The notes under the pieces are model-generated. The model did not search any database, was not told the DNA's origin, and worked only from the letters and a program-made list of their open reading frames with translations. This document shows positions 30,247-38,406 of a DNA stretch of 64,000 nt, one piece after another (position 1 is the stretch's first letter; each line of letters starts with the position of its first letter). A program made the translations under genes and the position numbers. The stretch is from the NCBI RefSeq assembly GCF_001693515.2, contig NZ_CP042968.1, forward strand, positions 2,914,001 through 2,978,000, given 5' to 3'. This DNA comes from Bradyrhizobium paxllaeri (GTDB lineage: Bacteria > Pseudomonadota > Alphaproteobacteria > Rhizobiales > Xanthobacteraceae).

Positions 30247-31272
30247 TTATTCCGCGGCTTGATGGATGCCGTGCCCGGCGACCGTGGTTTCGCCGAGATC
30301 GAGCTTGAACAGGTCGATGGCATTGCGCCGGCCGATCTTCAGGCGGTCATTTTCGCTGATGCTGGCGCTGTTGAACCAGTCGGAGGCGTGATCGACATTT
30401 TCGAACGGCCAGTCGACCGAGAACAGGATGCGGTCGGCTCCGATCTCCAGAATTGAATCGATCAGGGTTTGCGTGCGGAAATTGCCTGAGGTGGTCAGGA
30501 AGAAGTTGGCGTTGAAGTAATCGCAGATCTTCTTCTTGGCCTTGTGCTTCGGCGGCGCCTTGACCCAGCCGTTGCGATGATCGACGCGCCACATGCTGTA
30601 GGGCAGGCCTTCGCCCATGTGGCCGAGGATGATCTTCAGTTTCGGATAGGCATCGAACAGGCCCGATCCCATCAGCCGCAGTGCATGCACCGCGGTCTCC
30701 TGTCCGAACGCCCAGGTCGGGCCCATCAGCCAGGGATGTCCTTCATAGATCGCGCAGTCTTCCGGCAAGGGATTGCGTGGGTGCAGGTAGAAGGGCAGGC
30801 CGGTCTCTTCGACCTTGGCCCAGAACGGCCAGTATTGCGGCAGATCGTAATAGACCGGCCGCTTGCCGTCGCCGATTTGCGAGAAGCCGTTGACCAGCGC
30901 GCCGCGGAAGCCGAGCGTCTTGATGCACCGCTCGAGCTCCTTGATCGCGAGATCCGGATCCTGCATCGGCAGCGCGGCAAAGGCCTGAAACCGCGACGGC
31001 CGCTTTGCCACCTGCTCGGCGAGGAAGTCGTTGGCGCGGATCGCAATCTCGTTGGCGTGCGCGACATCGGGAATCGCCTGAACCGCCGGCGCGTTCAAGG
31101 ACAGGATCATCATCTCGATGCCGTGCTGGTCCATCTGCGCCAGCCGCTTGTCCTGGATGTCAAGCAGGCGATCCTTCAGCTCCGGCCAATAGGATTCCGG
31201 GACGAAGCCCGCTGAATCCATCAGCGTGTCGGGAATAGCGAAATGTTCCTCTAATGCGATCTTGCCCTGCAT
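30247..31272 (-). CDS. graF: gamma-resorcylate (2,6-dihydroxybenzoate) decarboxylase
   Basis: 341-aa amidohydrolase-fold decarboxylase. Start MQGKIALEEHFAIPDTLMDS, metal-binding ALEEHF; MILSLNAPAVQAIPDVAHAN; ALVNGFSQIGDGKRPVYYDL; FYLHPRNPLPEDCAIYEGHP; IILGHMGEGLPYSMWRVDHR; TTSGNFRTQTLIDSILEIGA; FSVDWPFENVDHASDWFNSA. This matches, from memory, nearly residue by residue the Rhizobium gamma-resorcylate decarboxylase converting 2,6-dihydroxybenzoate to resorcinol (reversible, non-oxidative, divalent-metal enzyme). His in HPRNP and HMGE and Asp in SVDWPFE are the expected metal and catalytic residues. Operon: reductase, oxygenase, this, MFS. Confidence 0.9.
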   Translation of the reverse strand: MQGKIALEEHFAIPDTLMDSAGFVPESYWPELKDRLLDIQDKRLAQMDQHGIEMMILSLNAPAVQAIPDVAHANEIAIRANDFLAEQVAKRPSRFQAFAALPMQDPDLAIKELERCIKTLGFRGALVNGFSQIGDGKRPVYYDLPQYWPFWAKVEETGLPFYLHPRNPLPEDCAIYEGHPWLMGPTWAFGQETAVHALRLMGSGLFDAYPKLKIILGHMGEGLPYSMWRVDHRNGWVKAPPKHKAKKKICDYFNANFFLTTSGNFRTQTLIDSILEIGADRILFSVDWPFENVDHASDWFNSASISENDRLKIGRRNAIDLFKLDLGETTVAGHGIHQAAE

Positions 31273-31299
31273 GTCGTCCTCGCTGATTTCTGATGTTGA

Positions 31300-32532
31300 C
31301 TAGTACTGTCCCTGCGGCGTCAGCCCGAGCGCGAGCTGGCCGTACATGGTGCCGACCGCGTCCCAGTTCATGCTGATGTGGCGGCCGACCGCATTGGCAT
31401 CGCGCCAGGCGCGCTGCACCGGATTGGAAAGATCGAGGCCGAGCCCGCCGGTCGAGGCGTTCAATGCCTCGCTGGCGCGGATCGCAAGCGCGACCGAAAA
31501 CGCCTGGCCGCGGCGGCTGACGATGCGGTCCTCGACTGAGACCGCGCCGCCGGCACGGATGGTCGCCGCACGATCCCTTAGGTCGCGCAGCAGCACTTCG
31601 CGCGCGGCATCGACGGAGGCGGTGGCTTCCGCCACCCGCAACTGGATGGTTGGAAATTCTGCCATGCGGTTGTTGTGTCCGGCGACCGCGCCGCGGGTGA
31701 TGCGCCGCGCGGTAACGGCAAGATAGTCCTCCAGCGCGCCGGCCGCGGCGCCGACCGCGGCGGAGGCGAGGCAGGAGGGAATGTTCGACAGCATCGGAAT
31801 CGAGAAGGCGGGATTGGCGGCATAGAGCGCCGCGCCCGGCGTCTTGCCGGATGTGGTGTCGGCGAACGACAACAGGCGGTGCGCCGGCACGAATACGTCC
31901 GCGAGCACCAGCGTCTTGCTGCCGGTGCCGCTGAGGCCGACGACATTCCAGGTATCGTCGATGACGTAGTCGGATGCGGGCACGAGCAGGAAGGCCGGCG
32001 CAAGCGCGCCGCTGTCGGTCTTCGATGGCAACAGCGCCGCGCACAGTGACCATTGCGCGTTGTCGCAACCGCTGGCGAACGACCAGCGGCCGGAGAGGCG
32101 ATAGCCGCCCTCGACCTCGATCGCCTTGGCGGCCGGCGCGTAGGAGCCGCAGGCCACCGCATCGGGATTTGAATCCCAGACGTCGCGCTGCGCACTTTCC
32201 GGAAATCCCGCGATCAGCCATTGATGGGCCGCGAGCAGGCCGCCGACCCACGCCGTCGAGGCGCAGCTCTTCGCGAGCTCGATGTTCAGATCGACCAGCA
32301 CGTCGAAATCATGCTCATAGCCGCCGAACATCGCGGGCTTGACGATATCGAAATAGCCGATGTGGCGCAGCGCCGTGATGTTCTCTTCCGGAACGCGTCC
32401 GGCCTTTTCGGTATTGTGGGCGCGCGCCTTGATCTGCGGCGCGATCTGCGCCACGCGGCTGCGCAACTCGGCAAGGTCGGGGCGAGGGGCCGCCTGTGCC
32501 GGCACGTCCTTCAACTGGGCGACTGATACCAT
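31300..32532 (-). CDS. graA: flavin-dependent monooxygenase, resorcinol hydroxylase oxygenase-like
   Basis: 410 aa from ATG 32532 (MVSVAQLKDVPAQAAPRPDL), with GGAGCAAG upstream; an 18-codon extension from a GTG overlapping the previous stop is less likely. Acyl-CoA-dehydrogenase fold of the group D two-component monooxygenases (HsaA type): LAKSCASTAWVGGLLAAHQW, YRLSGRWSFASGCDNAQWSL, WNVVGLSGTGSKTLVLADVF and C-terminal GGLGLDLSNPVQRAWRDANA. It uses reduced flavin from the reductase encoded just upstream. Predicted to hydroxylate resorcinol to hydroxyquinol by context; related enzymes act on other phenols. Confidence 0.82.
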   Translation of the reverse strand: MVSVAQLKDVPAQAAPRPDLAELRSRVAQIAPQIKARAHNTEKAGRVPEENITALRHIGYFDIVKPAMFGGYEHDFDVLVDLNIELAKSCASTAWVGGLLAAHQWLIAGFPESAQRDVWDSNPDAVACGSYAPAAKAIEVEGGYRLSGRWSFASGCDNAQWSLCAALLPSKTDSGALAPAFLLVPASDYVIDDTWNVVGLSGTGSKTLVLADVFVPAHRLLSFADTTSGKTPGAALYAANPAFSIPMLSNIPSCLASAAVGAAAGALEDYLAVTARRITRGAVAGHNNRMAEFPTIQLRVAEATASVDAAREVLLRDLRDRAATIRAGGAVSVEDRIVSRRGQAFSVALAIRASEALNASTGGLGLDLSNPVQRAWRDANAVGRHISMNWDAVGTMYGQLALGLTPQGQY

Positions 32533-32582
32533 GGGCTTGCTCCGTATCTTCGATTGTCTGAAATGTGAGGGGATCGGCGCGA

Positions 32583-33101
32583 TCACGCAGCCTGGCTGTC
32601 ATGGGGCACCGAGAAGCAGTAGGTCGCATCCTGATAGATCAGCGGCTCGATCGGATCGCGGACGTTCACGGTCTCGGCTTCGCCGATGAAAATCGTGTGC
32701 GTGCCGTAGGGCACTGCGGCGGCCTTTTTGCAGAAGATGTTGATCTGCGCGTCGGCGAGATACGTGACGCCCTCGGCAGACGTCATCCACTGGCCGAGCC
32801 CGAACCGCTCCTCCGGCGGCACCGCGCCGCTGAACGCGGATGACAGGGAGATCTGGTCGCGGCGCAGCACGTTGACGCAGAACCGGCGCGCCAAAAGCAT
32901 AATGTCGTGCAGCAACGTCTGCTGGTTGACGCAGACGATCAGGGAGGGCGGGTCGAGCGACAGCGATGTCACCGCGGTGGCCGTCATGCCGTGACGGCGG
33001 TTCTGGTCTGACGATGTGATGACCGACACGGCGGCGGGAAATCGCCGCAGCGCGCGCTTGAACGTTTCACGCAATTCGTCGGATGCCGAATCCAGCGACA
33101 T
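32583..33101 (-). CDS. graD: NAD(P)H:flavin reductase partner of the monooxygenase
   Basis: 172 aa, ATG 33101 (MSLDSASDELRETFKRALRR) with GGAGGAAACC upstream. HpaC-like flavin reductase domain: FPAAVSVITSSDQNRRHGMT, ATAVTSLSLDPPSLIVCVNQ, FCVNVLRRDQISLSSAFSG, and PYGTHTIFIGEAETVNVRD. First gene of the minus-strand operon; supplies FADH2 or FMNH2 to the oxygenase. Divergent from the MarR gene. Confidence 0.88.
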   Translation of the reverse strand: MSLDSASDELRETFKRALRRFPAAVSVITSSDQNRRHGMTATAVTSLSLDPPSLIVCVNQQTLLHDIMLLARRFCVNVLRRDQISLSSAFSGAVPPEERFGLGQWMTSAEGVTYLADAQINIFCKKAAAVPYGTHTIFIGEAETVNVRDPIEPLIYQDATYCFSVPHDSQAA

Positions 33102-33145
33102 GGTTTCCTCCACTGAACGATCCGCTCTTGGTTCGGCGGCTTAAC

Positions 33146-33207
33146 TTTCGAAAACAATAGTTGCGTTTGCAAATGTCAGTCAAGAAGAAACTTTCAAATG
33201 CAACAAT
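33146..33207. promoter_or_regulatory. divergent marR/graD promoter with inverted MarR-type sites
   Basis: TTGC-GTTT-GCAA (33161-33172) is a perfect dyad, and a related TTTCAAATGCAACAA (33192-33206) repeats it in inverted orientation: both contain GTTGCRTTTG on opposite strands. A TTTCGAAA core lies at 33146-33153. Confidence 0.5.
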
Positions 33208-33236
33208 TGCCTTGAAAAGCGATCGGCCTGCGGCTA

Positions 33237-33761
33237 TTGAAGGCTCGCAACAATTGCGACAGCACGGATTGCAAGACCTTGTACAGGCTGACGAATTCCT
33301 TTCCCTATCTGCTTAACCGCGTCGGCGTGCAGATGGGTGAGCTGTTTTCCAGGCGCATTGCCGGCTACGGCGTGACCCTGCCGATGTACCGCGTGATGGC
33401 CGCGCTCTGGGAAACCGGCGATCAGCGGCTCGGCGATCTCGCTGCGATGACGACGATCGAGATATCGACATTGTCGCGCCTCGTTGGCGAGATGAAACGG
33501 CGCGGTCTCGTCACGCGCGCGCGGCTGAAGGACAACGGCCGCACCGTTGCGATCAACCTCACGCCGAAGGGGCGGACACTGGTCGAGGAGTTGATCCCGA
33601 TCGCCATCCATTTCGAGGAGGTTGCGGTTCGTGATTTCCCGTCGAAGAACATTTCAGACCTGAAGACCGTCCTGGCCGAGATCTACGAGAGCCTGAAATC
33701 GCTCGAGCCCGAGATCGAGGAAGCCAACAAGGCGCGCAAGGCGGCAAAGTCGAAAGGCTGA
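33237..33761 (+). CDS. MarR family transcriptional regulator
   Basis: Up to 174 aa. Winged-helix core: GVTLPMYRVMAALWETGDQR, LGDLAAMTTIEISTLSRLVG, EMKRRGLVTRARLKDNGRTV, AINLTPKGRTLVEELIPIA (residues 45-125). The only upstream start is TTG 33237, without a clear ribosome site, so the true start may be another TTG about 13 codons in. Divergent from graD and placed like graR of the gamma-resorcylate cluster; probably a repressor released by the substrate. Confidence 0.85.
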   Translation: MKARNNCDSTDCKTLYRLTNSFPYLLNRVGVQMGELFSRRIAGYGVTLPMYRVMAALWETGDQRLGDLAAMTTIEISTLSRLVGEMKRRGLVTRARLKDNGRTVAINLTPKGRTLVEELIPIAIHFEEVAVRDFPSKNISDLKTVLAEIYESLKSLEPEIEEANKARKAAKSKG

Positions 33762-33798
33762 CGTTTCCGCGTGCAATCGCTGCGGCCCCTGCCAAGCT

Positions 33799-33990
33799 TT
33801 AGCTGCGCGTGGCGCGGAAGCCGACAAGGCTCAACGCAGCCGCCACGACGACGGCAATCCAGCTCGGCCAGAACGGCACATCGACGCCATTCAAGGCGAC
33901 GGACCATCCCATCACGATCCGGATCAATTGCAGAAGCGCGATGAGGGCAAAGATGGCGGCGGCAAGCGTGCAGAAGGTTCTCATGTTCAT
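33799..33990 (-). CDS. small two-TM membrane protein
   Basis: 63 aa from ATG 33990 (MNMRTFCTLAAAIFALIALL), with GGAGATCGGC upstream. Two hydrophobic helices, TLAAAIFALIALLQLIRIV and FWPSWIAVVVAAALSLVGF, joined by a short polar turn. Resembles small alphaproteobacterial membrane proteins of unknown function. Convergent with marR. Confidence 0.65.
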   Translation of the reverse strand: MNMRTFCTLAAAIFALIALLQLIRIVMGWSVALNGVDVPFWPSWIAVVVAAALSLVGFRATRS

Positions 33991-34062
33991 TGCCGATCTC
34001 CATGGCAAAGGAGGAGTGCTCGCTCTCCTCAGCCAAAATAGGGAGGTACCGGCGGGGTAGCC

Positions 34063-34203
34063 ATGGCCTTTAAACGGAAGTGGCTCGATAAAGTCGCTCT
34101 CGATTACCTGGGCAGACCCGATGTAATCGCTGCACAGTACAAAGGACGCGAATGGCCCTTTGCCGACATCCCGGATGTATCCAGTATCCGCCTTGCGTCA
34201 TGA
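34063..34203 (+). CDS. 46-aa hypothetical protein
   Basis: MAFKRKWLDKVALDYLGRPD start; ends DVSSIRLAS. Purine-rich GGAGG and GGCGGGG stretches precede the ATG. Basic N-terminus, no hydrophobic segment. No family recognised; codon use is ordinary. Could be spurious. Confidence 0.4.
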   Translation: MAFKRKWLDKVALDYLGRPDVIAAQYKGREWPFADIPDVSSIRLAS

Positions 34204-34258
34204 GCCGCCGTTGCCGGCATACGGATGCACACGCACGCAGTCTCAAGGAATGGCTTGA

Positions 34259-34618
34259 TCAGCCGCAATTCCAGATCGGCCCGATCGGCGTCCGCGTCCA
34301 GCAAGGGCCGAAGCTGCCGCCATTGTAGCGGCCGCCGTAAAAGCCGGGCCGGCCGAAATAGTGCCAGTCGCCGTCGTAGCCGTAATAGCTCGGGACTGGA
34401 TCGATATACCAGGGACGCCGGTTGTTCCGCGCCGTGCGCGAAACCGCAGCTCTCTGCTTGTAAGCCGGAAGGCTGTTGTTCGGTGGCTGTTGATAGCCCG
34501 GCAGGAAACCGTAGCCGTGCCAGCGTGGCGCTGGCCGCTTGTGAGCCGGCGCAGCCGACGTGACGACCGGCAGCAGCGAGAGGACGATAGCAATCAAAAG
34601 AAATACGAGGCGCGACAT
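34259..34618 (-). CDS. small secreted Gly/Tyr/Pro-rich protein
   Basis: 119 aa. Clear Sec signal (MSRLVFLLIAIVLSLLPVVT, cleavage near TSA-APAHK). The mature chain is rich in Pro, Gly, Tyr and Arg (GYGFLPGYQQPPNN, RPGFYGGRYNGGSFGPC) with two Cys near the C-terminus (GPCWTRTPIGPIWNCG) that could form a disulfide. Typical of uncharacterised rhizobial envelope proteins; no enzymatic motif. Confidence 0.7.
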   Translation of the reverse strand: MSRLVFLLIAIVLSLLPVVTSAAPAHKRPAPRWHGYGFLPGYQQPPNNSLPAYKQRAAVSRTARNNRRPWYIDPVPSYYGYDGDWHYFGRPGFYGGRYNGGSFGPCWTRTPIGPIWNCG

Positions 34619-34726
34619 AAACGGACCCTAGACGACGAACTGTTGGGAGGCGATTCAAATCTGAGTGCACCGTCCAGCGCATCTGCTTCGCTTGTGAAGC
34701 GGCCGCTTTTCGCTGCAGTACTCGCC

Positions 34727-35278
34727 CTAGTTCGCCGCCGCGCGGCGCTTGTTGCGGCCTGCGACGTCGGGATAGCCGTGCAGCCTCACCTTGTCGGCCT
34801 GCACGCCCCAGCTTTCCAGCCGGTCCAGAAAACTCATGCCGAGCAGGTTGGTCTTCATCTGCCCGCGCGGCACCACCAGCGCCGGAATCGATTTCTCGAC
34901 GAGGCCACCGACCGCAAGACGATCGAGTGTCAGCCGCGCCGCCTTGGTGTGGCCGCCGGCGGTTTCGACGTCGACATTATATTCGAGCATCTCGATCGGC
35001 AGGCCGATCGCCTTCGCCGTCTCCCAGGTCAACACCACCGAGGTTGCGCCGGTGTCAATCACCATCGGCGCCTTGACGCCGTTGATCTTGGCATGGAGTG
35101 CGAATTCGCCGGCTCTGCCGCGTGCGATCTCCACGGCGGGCGCCGGCTGCAGGCTACGTTGCCGCAGCATTTTCGATACCGAGTTGCCGGCGCGCGCGAT
35201 CTGGTCGGGATCGCCATAGGCGACGACGGCGCCGGCGGTGGCGGCGAGCATCGCCAGAACGAGCATGACGCGGATCAC
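34727..35278 (-). CDS. retropepsin-like aspartic protease (TIGR02281 type)
   Basis: 183 aa from GTG 35278, which has GGAGG six bases upstream; ATG 35266 is the alternative. N-terminal membrane anchor (VMLVLAMLAATAGAVVAYG), then one retroviral-type aspartyl protease domain: FALHAKINGVKAPMVIDTGA, TSVVLTWETAKAIGL (active-site DTGA), VETAGGHTKAARLTLDRLAV, LLGMSFLDRLESWGV. One active Asp per chain, so a dimer is expected. Periplasmic side. Substrate unknown. Confidence 0.85.
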   Translation of the reverse strand: MIRVMLVLAMLAATAGAVVAYGDPDQIARAGNSVSKMLRQRSLQPAPAVEIARGRAGEFALHAKINGVKAPMVIDTGATSVVLTWETAKAIGLPIEMLEYNVDVETAGGHTKAARLTLDRLAVGGLVEKSIPALVVPRGQMKTNLLGMSFLDRLESWGVQADKVRLHGYPDVAGRNKRRAAAN

Positions 35279-35306
35279 CTGGCGCCTCCGCAGTTTGGCC
35301 CGGCGA

Positions 35307-35510
35307 TCAGCCGCGCTCGGCGCGCGGCGGTATCGGCACCAGACCGGCATCCGCCATGCGCGCCGCAAGCCCTTCCATCACGGCCAGTCGTTCCGCCGTT
35401 TCCATGCGGTGCCAGCGCGCGATCTCCGGCAACGTTCGTCCGCAGCCGAAGCAGAGTTTGGTTTTGGGATCCATCATGCAGACTGCGATACACGGCGTTT
35501 CTTTGCTCAT
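35307..35510 (-). CDS. DUF1289 domain protein
   Basis: 67 aa from ATG 35510 (MSKETPCIAVCMMDPKTKLC). The short Cys-rich domain has four Cys (PCIAVC and LCFGCGRT) likely to bind iron-sulphur or zinc, followed by LPEIARWHRMETAERLAVME. Widespread in proteobacteria, function unknown. Ends 28 bp before the aspartic protease start, so the two may be co-transcribed. Confidence 0.85.
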   Translation of the reverse strand: MSKETPCIAVCMMDPKTKLCFGCGRTLPEIARWHRMETAERLAVMEGLAARMADAGLVPIPPRAERG

Positions 35511-35556
35511 TCGTGGATAGTGAAGTGGTTTGCATCCCTTGCGCAAGCGCTTGTGG

Positions 35557-37158
35557 TTACAGTCCCGTGCCGGCACTCATGATCGGTTTGTGACGCGCCC
35601 GCCGCTTGTCGTCGGCCGCTGAGACGGCGGGTTCCGGCTGCAGCGGCGGGGCTTCCTCGGCCATCGGCGCCAGCGCGCTCATCACGCGCTCCGGCGGGAA
35701 GGTGACGATGACTTCGGTGCCAATTCTGAGTTTCGATTTCAGCGTGAAGGTGCCGCCATGCATGTCGATCAGGCTCTTGGCGATCGGCAGGCCCAGGCCC
35801 GCGCCCTGTTCGGCTGATTTGATCGAGTTGGAGCCCTGGCCGAACGAGGCCAGCACGACCGGAATTTCATCCTCGGCAATGCCGGAGCCGGTGTCCTTGA
35901 CGCTGAGATATTGCCCGCCGGACGCGGTCCAGCCGACCTTGAGCCAGATATCGCCGCCCTGCGGGGTGAACTTGATCGAGTTGGATATGAGATTGAGCAC
36001 GACCTGGCGCGTGGCACGCTCGTCGCCCCAGATCCGGGGCATGCCGTGCTCGAATACTTCGTGGATGGTGATGCCGCGGCTGCTGGCGCGCAGCTTCAAG
36101 AGATGATGGCAGTCGGCGACCACGTGTACGAGCGCCACGGCTTCCTCGTTGAGTTCGTAGCGGCCGGCCTCGATCCGCGACAGATCGAGAATCTCATTGA
36201 TGAGATTGAGCAGGTGGACGCCCGAATGATGGATGTCGGCGGAATATTCCTTGTAGACCGTTACCGCGTGCGCGCCGAAAATCTCGCTCTTCATCACCTC
36301 GGAGAAACCGAGGATCGCGTTCAGCGGCGTGCGCAGCTCATGGCTCATCTGCGCCAGAAAGCGCGATTTGGCGACGTTGGCGGATTCGGCGCGGTGCCGC
36401 GCTTCGTCCGAGATCGCCTTGGCCTGTTCGAGCTCGCCGATCAGCGCGTCCTTTTCGGCGCGCGCTTCCAGGGTCTGCAGCGTCGTCGAATGAAGCTGAT
36501 GGGCCAGCAGGGCAAAATAGCATTCGGCGGCGACCGCCAGCAGCGCGAGGGCGTAATTGTCGAACGTGCCGCCCATCACGAAGTTGAGTGCGATCGCGGC
36601 CGTCACCGGCGCGGTTGCCGCCACCGCCGCGATCGGCAGTGTCGCCGCCAGCATGCTCGACACCGCGATCACCAGCAGCATCAGGAACATCATCATCGTG
36701 TTCGAGACGGTGTCGAGGCCGGCCGGATGCAGCAGGATCGCGGTCCAGCACAGGCCGTAGAGCAGGTCGAGCAGCACGAACCGCGTCTGCCATTTGCGCG
36801 TTTCGGCGAGCGTGGGCTGCTCGCGCAGGAAACGCTTGCAGTTGCGGATGATGGCGGCATGGATGCAGAGCATGCCGAAGGTCCACACCGCGGCCGGCAC
36901 GATATACTTCCAGAGGCCGAACAGTACGCCGGTCGCAACCACCAGCAGCATGACGACGAAGGAAGCCGAGACCCGGGTCTGGGCGTATTGCCGGAGCAGT
37001 TCGGTGTCGAAGGCGGGGCGCGTGCCGCTGGTCGACGTTAACCGATCGCGCGCCTCGCGCACCCGTTGTGCTGCCACGCGCCGCGTATTCACCGGTGGTG
37101 CGACCTGCGCTTCCGCCGGAAGCTGGACAACCTCAGGCTTTTCTGCGGCGTTACTCAT
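35557..37158 (-). CDS. sensor histidine kinase, PdhS/DivJ/PleC-like
   Basis: 533 aa from ATG 37158 (MSNAAEKPEVVQLPAEAQVA). About six hydrophobic segments between residues 65 and 215, no PAS domain visible, then a short coiled-coil (ARAEKDALIGELEQAKAISD). H-box FLAQMSHELRTPLNAILGFS (phospho-His about 281), with the EVMKSEIFGAH continuation typical of PdhS/DivJ/PleC kinases. ATPase: N-box VLNLISNSIKFTPQGGD, G1 VKDTGSGIAEDEIP, G2 GAGLGLPIAKSLIDMHGG. No partner regulator is adjacent. A CtrA-like site lies upstream. Possible cell-cycle role (inference). Confidence 0.88.
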   Translation of the reverse strand: MSNAAEKPEVVQLPAEAQVAPPVNTRRVAAQRVREARDRLTSTSGTRPAFDTELLRQYAQTRVSASFVVMLLVVATGVLFGLWKYIVPAAVWTFGMLCIHAAIIRNCKRFLREQPTLAETRKWQTRFVLLDLLYGLCWTAILLHPAGLDTVSNTMMMFLMLLVIAVSSMLAATLPIAAVAATAPVTAAIALNFVMGGTFDNYALALLAVAAECYFALLAHQLHSTTLQTLEARAEKDALIGELEQAKAISDEARHRAESANVAKSRFLAQMSHELRTPLNAILGFSEVMKSEIFGAHAVTVYKEYSADIHHSGVHLLNLINEILDLSRIEAGRYELNEEAVALVHVVADCHHLLKLRASSRGITIHEVFEHGMPRIWGDERATRQVVLNLISNSIKFTPQGGDIWLKVGWTASGGQYLSVKDTGSGIAEDEIPVVLASFGQGSNSIKSAEQGAGLGLPIAKSLIDMHGGTFTLKSKLRIGTEVIVTFPPERVMSALAPMAEEAPPLQPEPAVSAADDKRRARHKPIMSAGTGL

Positions 37159-37258
37159 CGAACAACACAAATCCTGCCCGCGAACCGCGCGGGCTTTTGC
37201 ATTGTCTATCTGTGCCGTGAAATCATTAAGCGATGACTTAAAGAGCTAAAAATTCTCG

Positions 37259-37273
37259 TTAACGGGAAGTTAA
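37259..37273. promoter_or_regulatory. candidate CtrA box upstream of the histidine kinase
   Basis: TTAA-CGGGAAG-TTAA, the TTAA-N7-TTAA full site of CtrA, followed by another TTAACC at 37276. About 100 bp upstream of ATG 37158. A further TTAA-N8-TTAA is at 37226-37241. Confidence 0.5.
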
Positions 37274-37360
37274 AATTAACCAGTCGAGTGGAGGGAACCC
37301 CCGCTTCCGACAGGGCAAGAAGCGAGGGCTTGGCTCGTCGCCTTAACCTGATTCTTTAAC

Positions 37361-38233
37361 TCAGCGCTCTAGCCGGGCCAAAAGGCTCGACGTATCCCAG
37401 CGCTTGCCGCCCATCTTCTCGACTTCGGCGTAGAACTGGTCGACGAGTGCGGTCACCGGCAGGTTGGCGCCGTTGCGGCGAGCCTCCGCGATGCAGATCG
37501 AGAGATCCTTGCGCATCCATTCCACCGCAAAGCCGAAGTCGAACTTGTCGTCATTCATGGTCTTGTAGCGGTTCTCCATCTGCCAGGATTGCGCCGCGCC
37601 CTTGGAGATGGTCTCGATCACGGTCGGAACGTCCAGCCCCGACTTCTTGGCGAAATGAATGCCCTCGGACAGGCCCTGGACAAGACCGGCGATGCAGATC
37701 TGGTTGACCATTTTGGTGAGCTGGCCGGCCCCGGCGGGCCCGAGTAGTTTGCACATCCTGGCGTAAGCGCCGGAAATGATCGGCTCGGCAGCGGCATAGG
37801 CGTCTTCCTCGCCACCGCACATCACCGTCAGCACGCCGTTTTCCGCACCCGCCTGACCGCCCGACACCGGCGCGTCGATGAACTTGAAGCCCGCCTTGAC
37901 GGCGGCGGCATCGAGTTCGCGGGCGACCTCGGCGGAGGCGGTGGTGTGGTCGACGAAGATGGCGCCTTTCTTCATTCCGGCGAACGCGCCTTCGGCACCG
38001 ATCGTGACCGCGCGCAGGTCATTGTCATTGCCGACGCAGCACATCACGAAGTCCTGGCCTTCGGCGGCGGCCTTCGGCGTCGGCGCGGCACGTCCGCCGA
38101 ACTTGTCCGCCCACTCCTTCGCCTTGGCTCCGGTCCGGTTGTACACGGTGACCTCATGGCCGCCTTTTTTCACCAGATGTCCTGCCATGGGGAAACCCAT
38201 TACGCCGAGACCGAGAAAAGCGACTTTAGCCAT
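37361..38233 (-). CDS. beta-hydroxyacid dehydrogenase (3-hydroxyisobutyrate/tartronate semialdehyde type)
   Basis: 290 aa from ATG 38233 (MAKVAFLGLGVMGFPMAGHL). NAD(P) motif GLGVMGFPMAGHL at residues 8-20; substrate motif FIDAPVSGGQAGAENGVLTV (about 117-136); catalytic Lys in GAGQLTKMVNQICIAG (about 170). Matches 2-hydroxy-3-oxopropionate reductase / 3-hydroxyisobutyrate dehydrogenase. A single gene, convergent with none; its promoter region holds no special element. Confidence 0.9.
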   Translation of the reverse strand: MAKVAFLGLGVMGFPMAGHLVKKGGHEVTVYNRTGAKAKEWADKFGGRAAPTPKAAAEGQDFVMCCVGNDNDLRAVTIGAEGAFAGMKKGAIFVDHTTASAEVARELDAAAVKAGFKFIDAPVSGGQAGAENGVLTVMCGGEEDAYAAAEPIISGAYARMCKLLGPAGAGQLTKMVNQICIAGLVQGLSEGIHFAKKSGLDVPTVIETISKGAAQSWQMENRYKTMNDDKFDFGFAVEWMRKDLSICIAEARRNGANLPVTALVDQFYAEVEKMGGKRWDTSSLLARLER

Positions 38234-38406
38234 GTGTGATACCTTGGAGTTTTCGCCGGCGACGTTGGGCCGGCCGGAGGGTGTTTTGGAGGAGCCGCAC
38301 CATACAAGCTGCGCAGGGGAGGGCAACGCCTTCGTTGGTGGGCCGGAGCCGGATTCGTGCTAGGATAGGTCCCTCAAGAACCTCACAAAAAAGGGAGTGA
38401 CATCGC

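Noticed and set aside
37178..37200. GCCCGCG-AACCG-CGCGGGC hairpin followed by TTTT on the plus strand
   Set aside because: Lies in the leader of the minus-strand kinase gene with no plus-strand gene to terminate; may be incidental.
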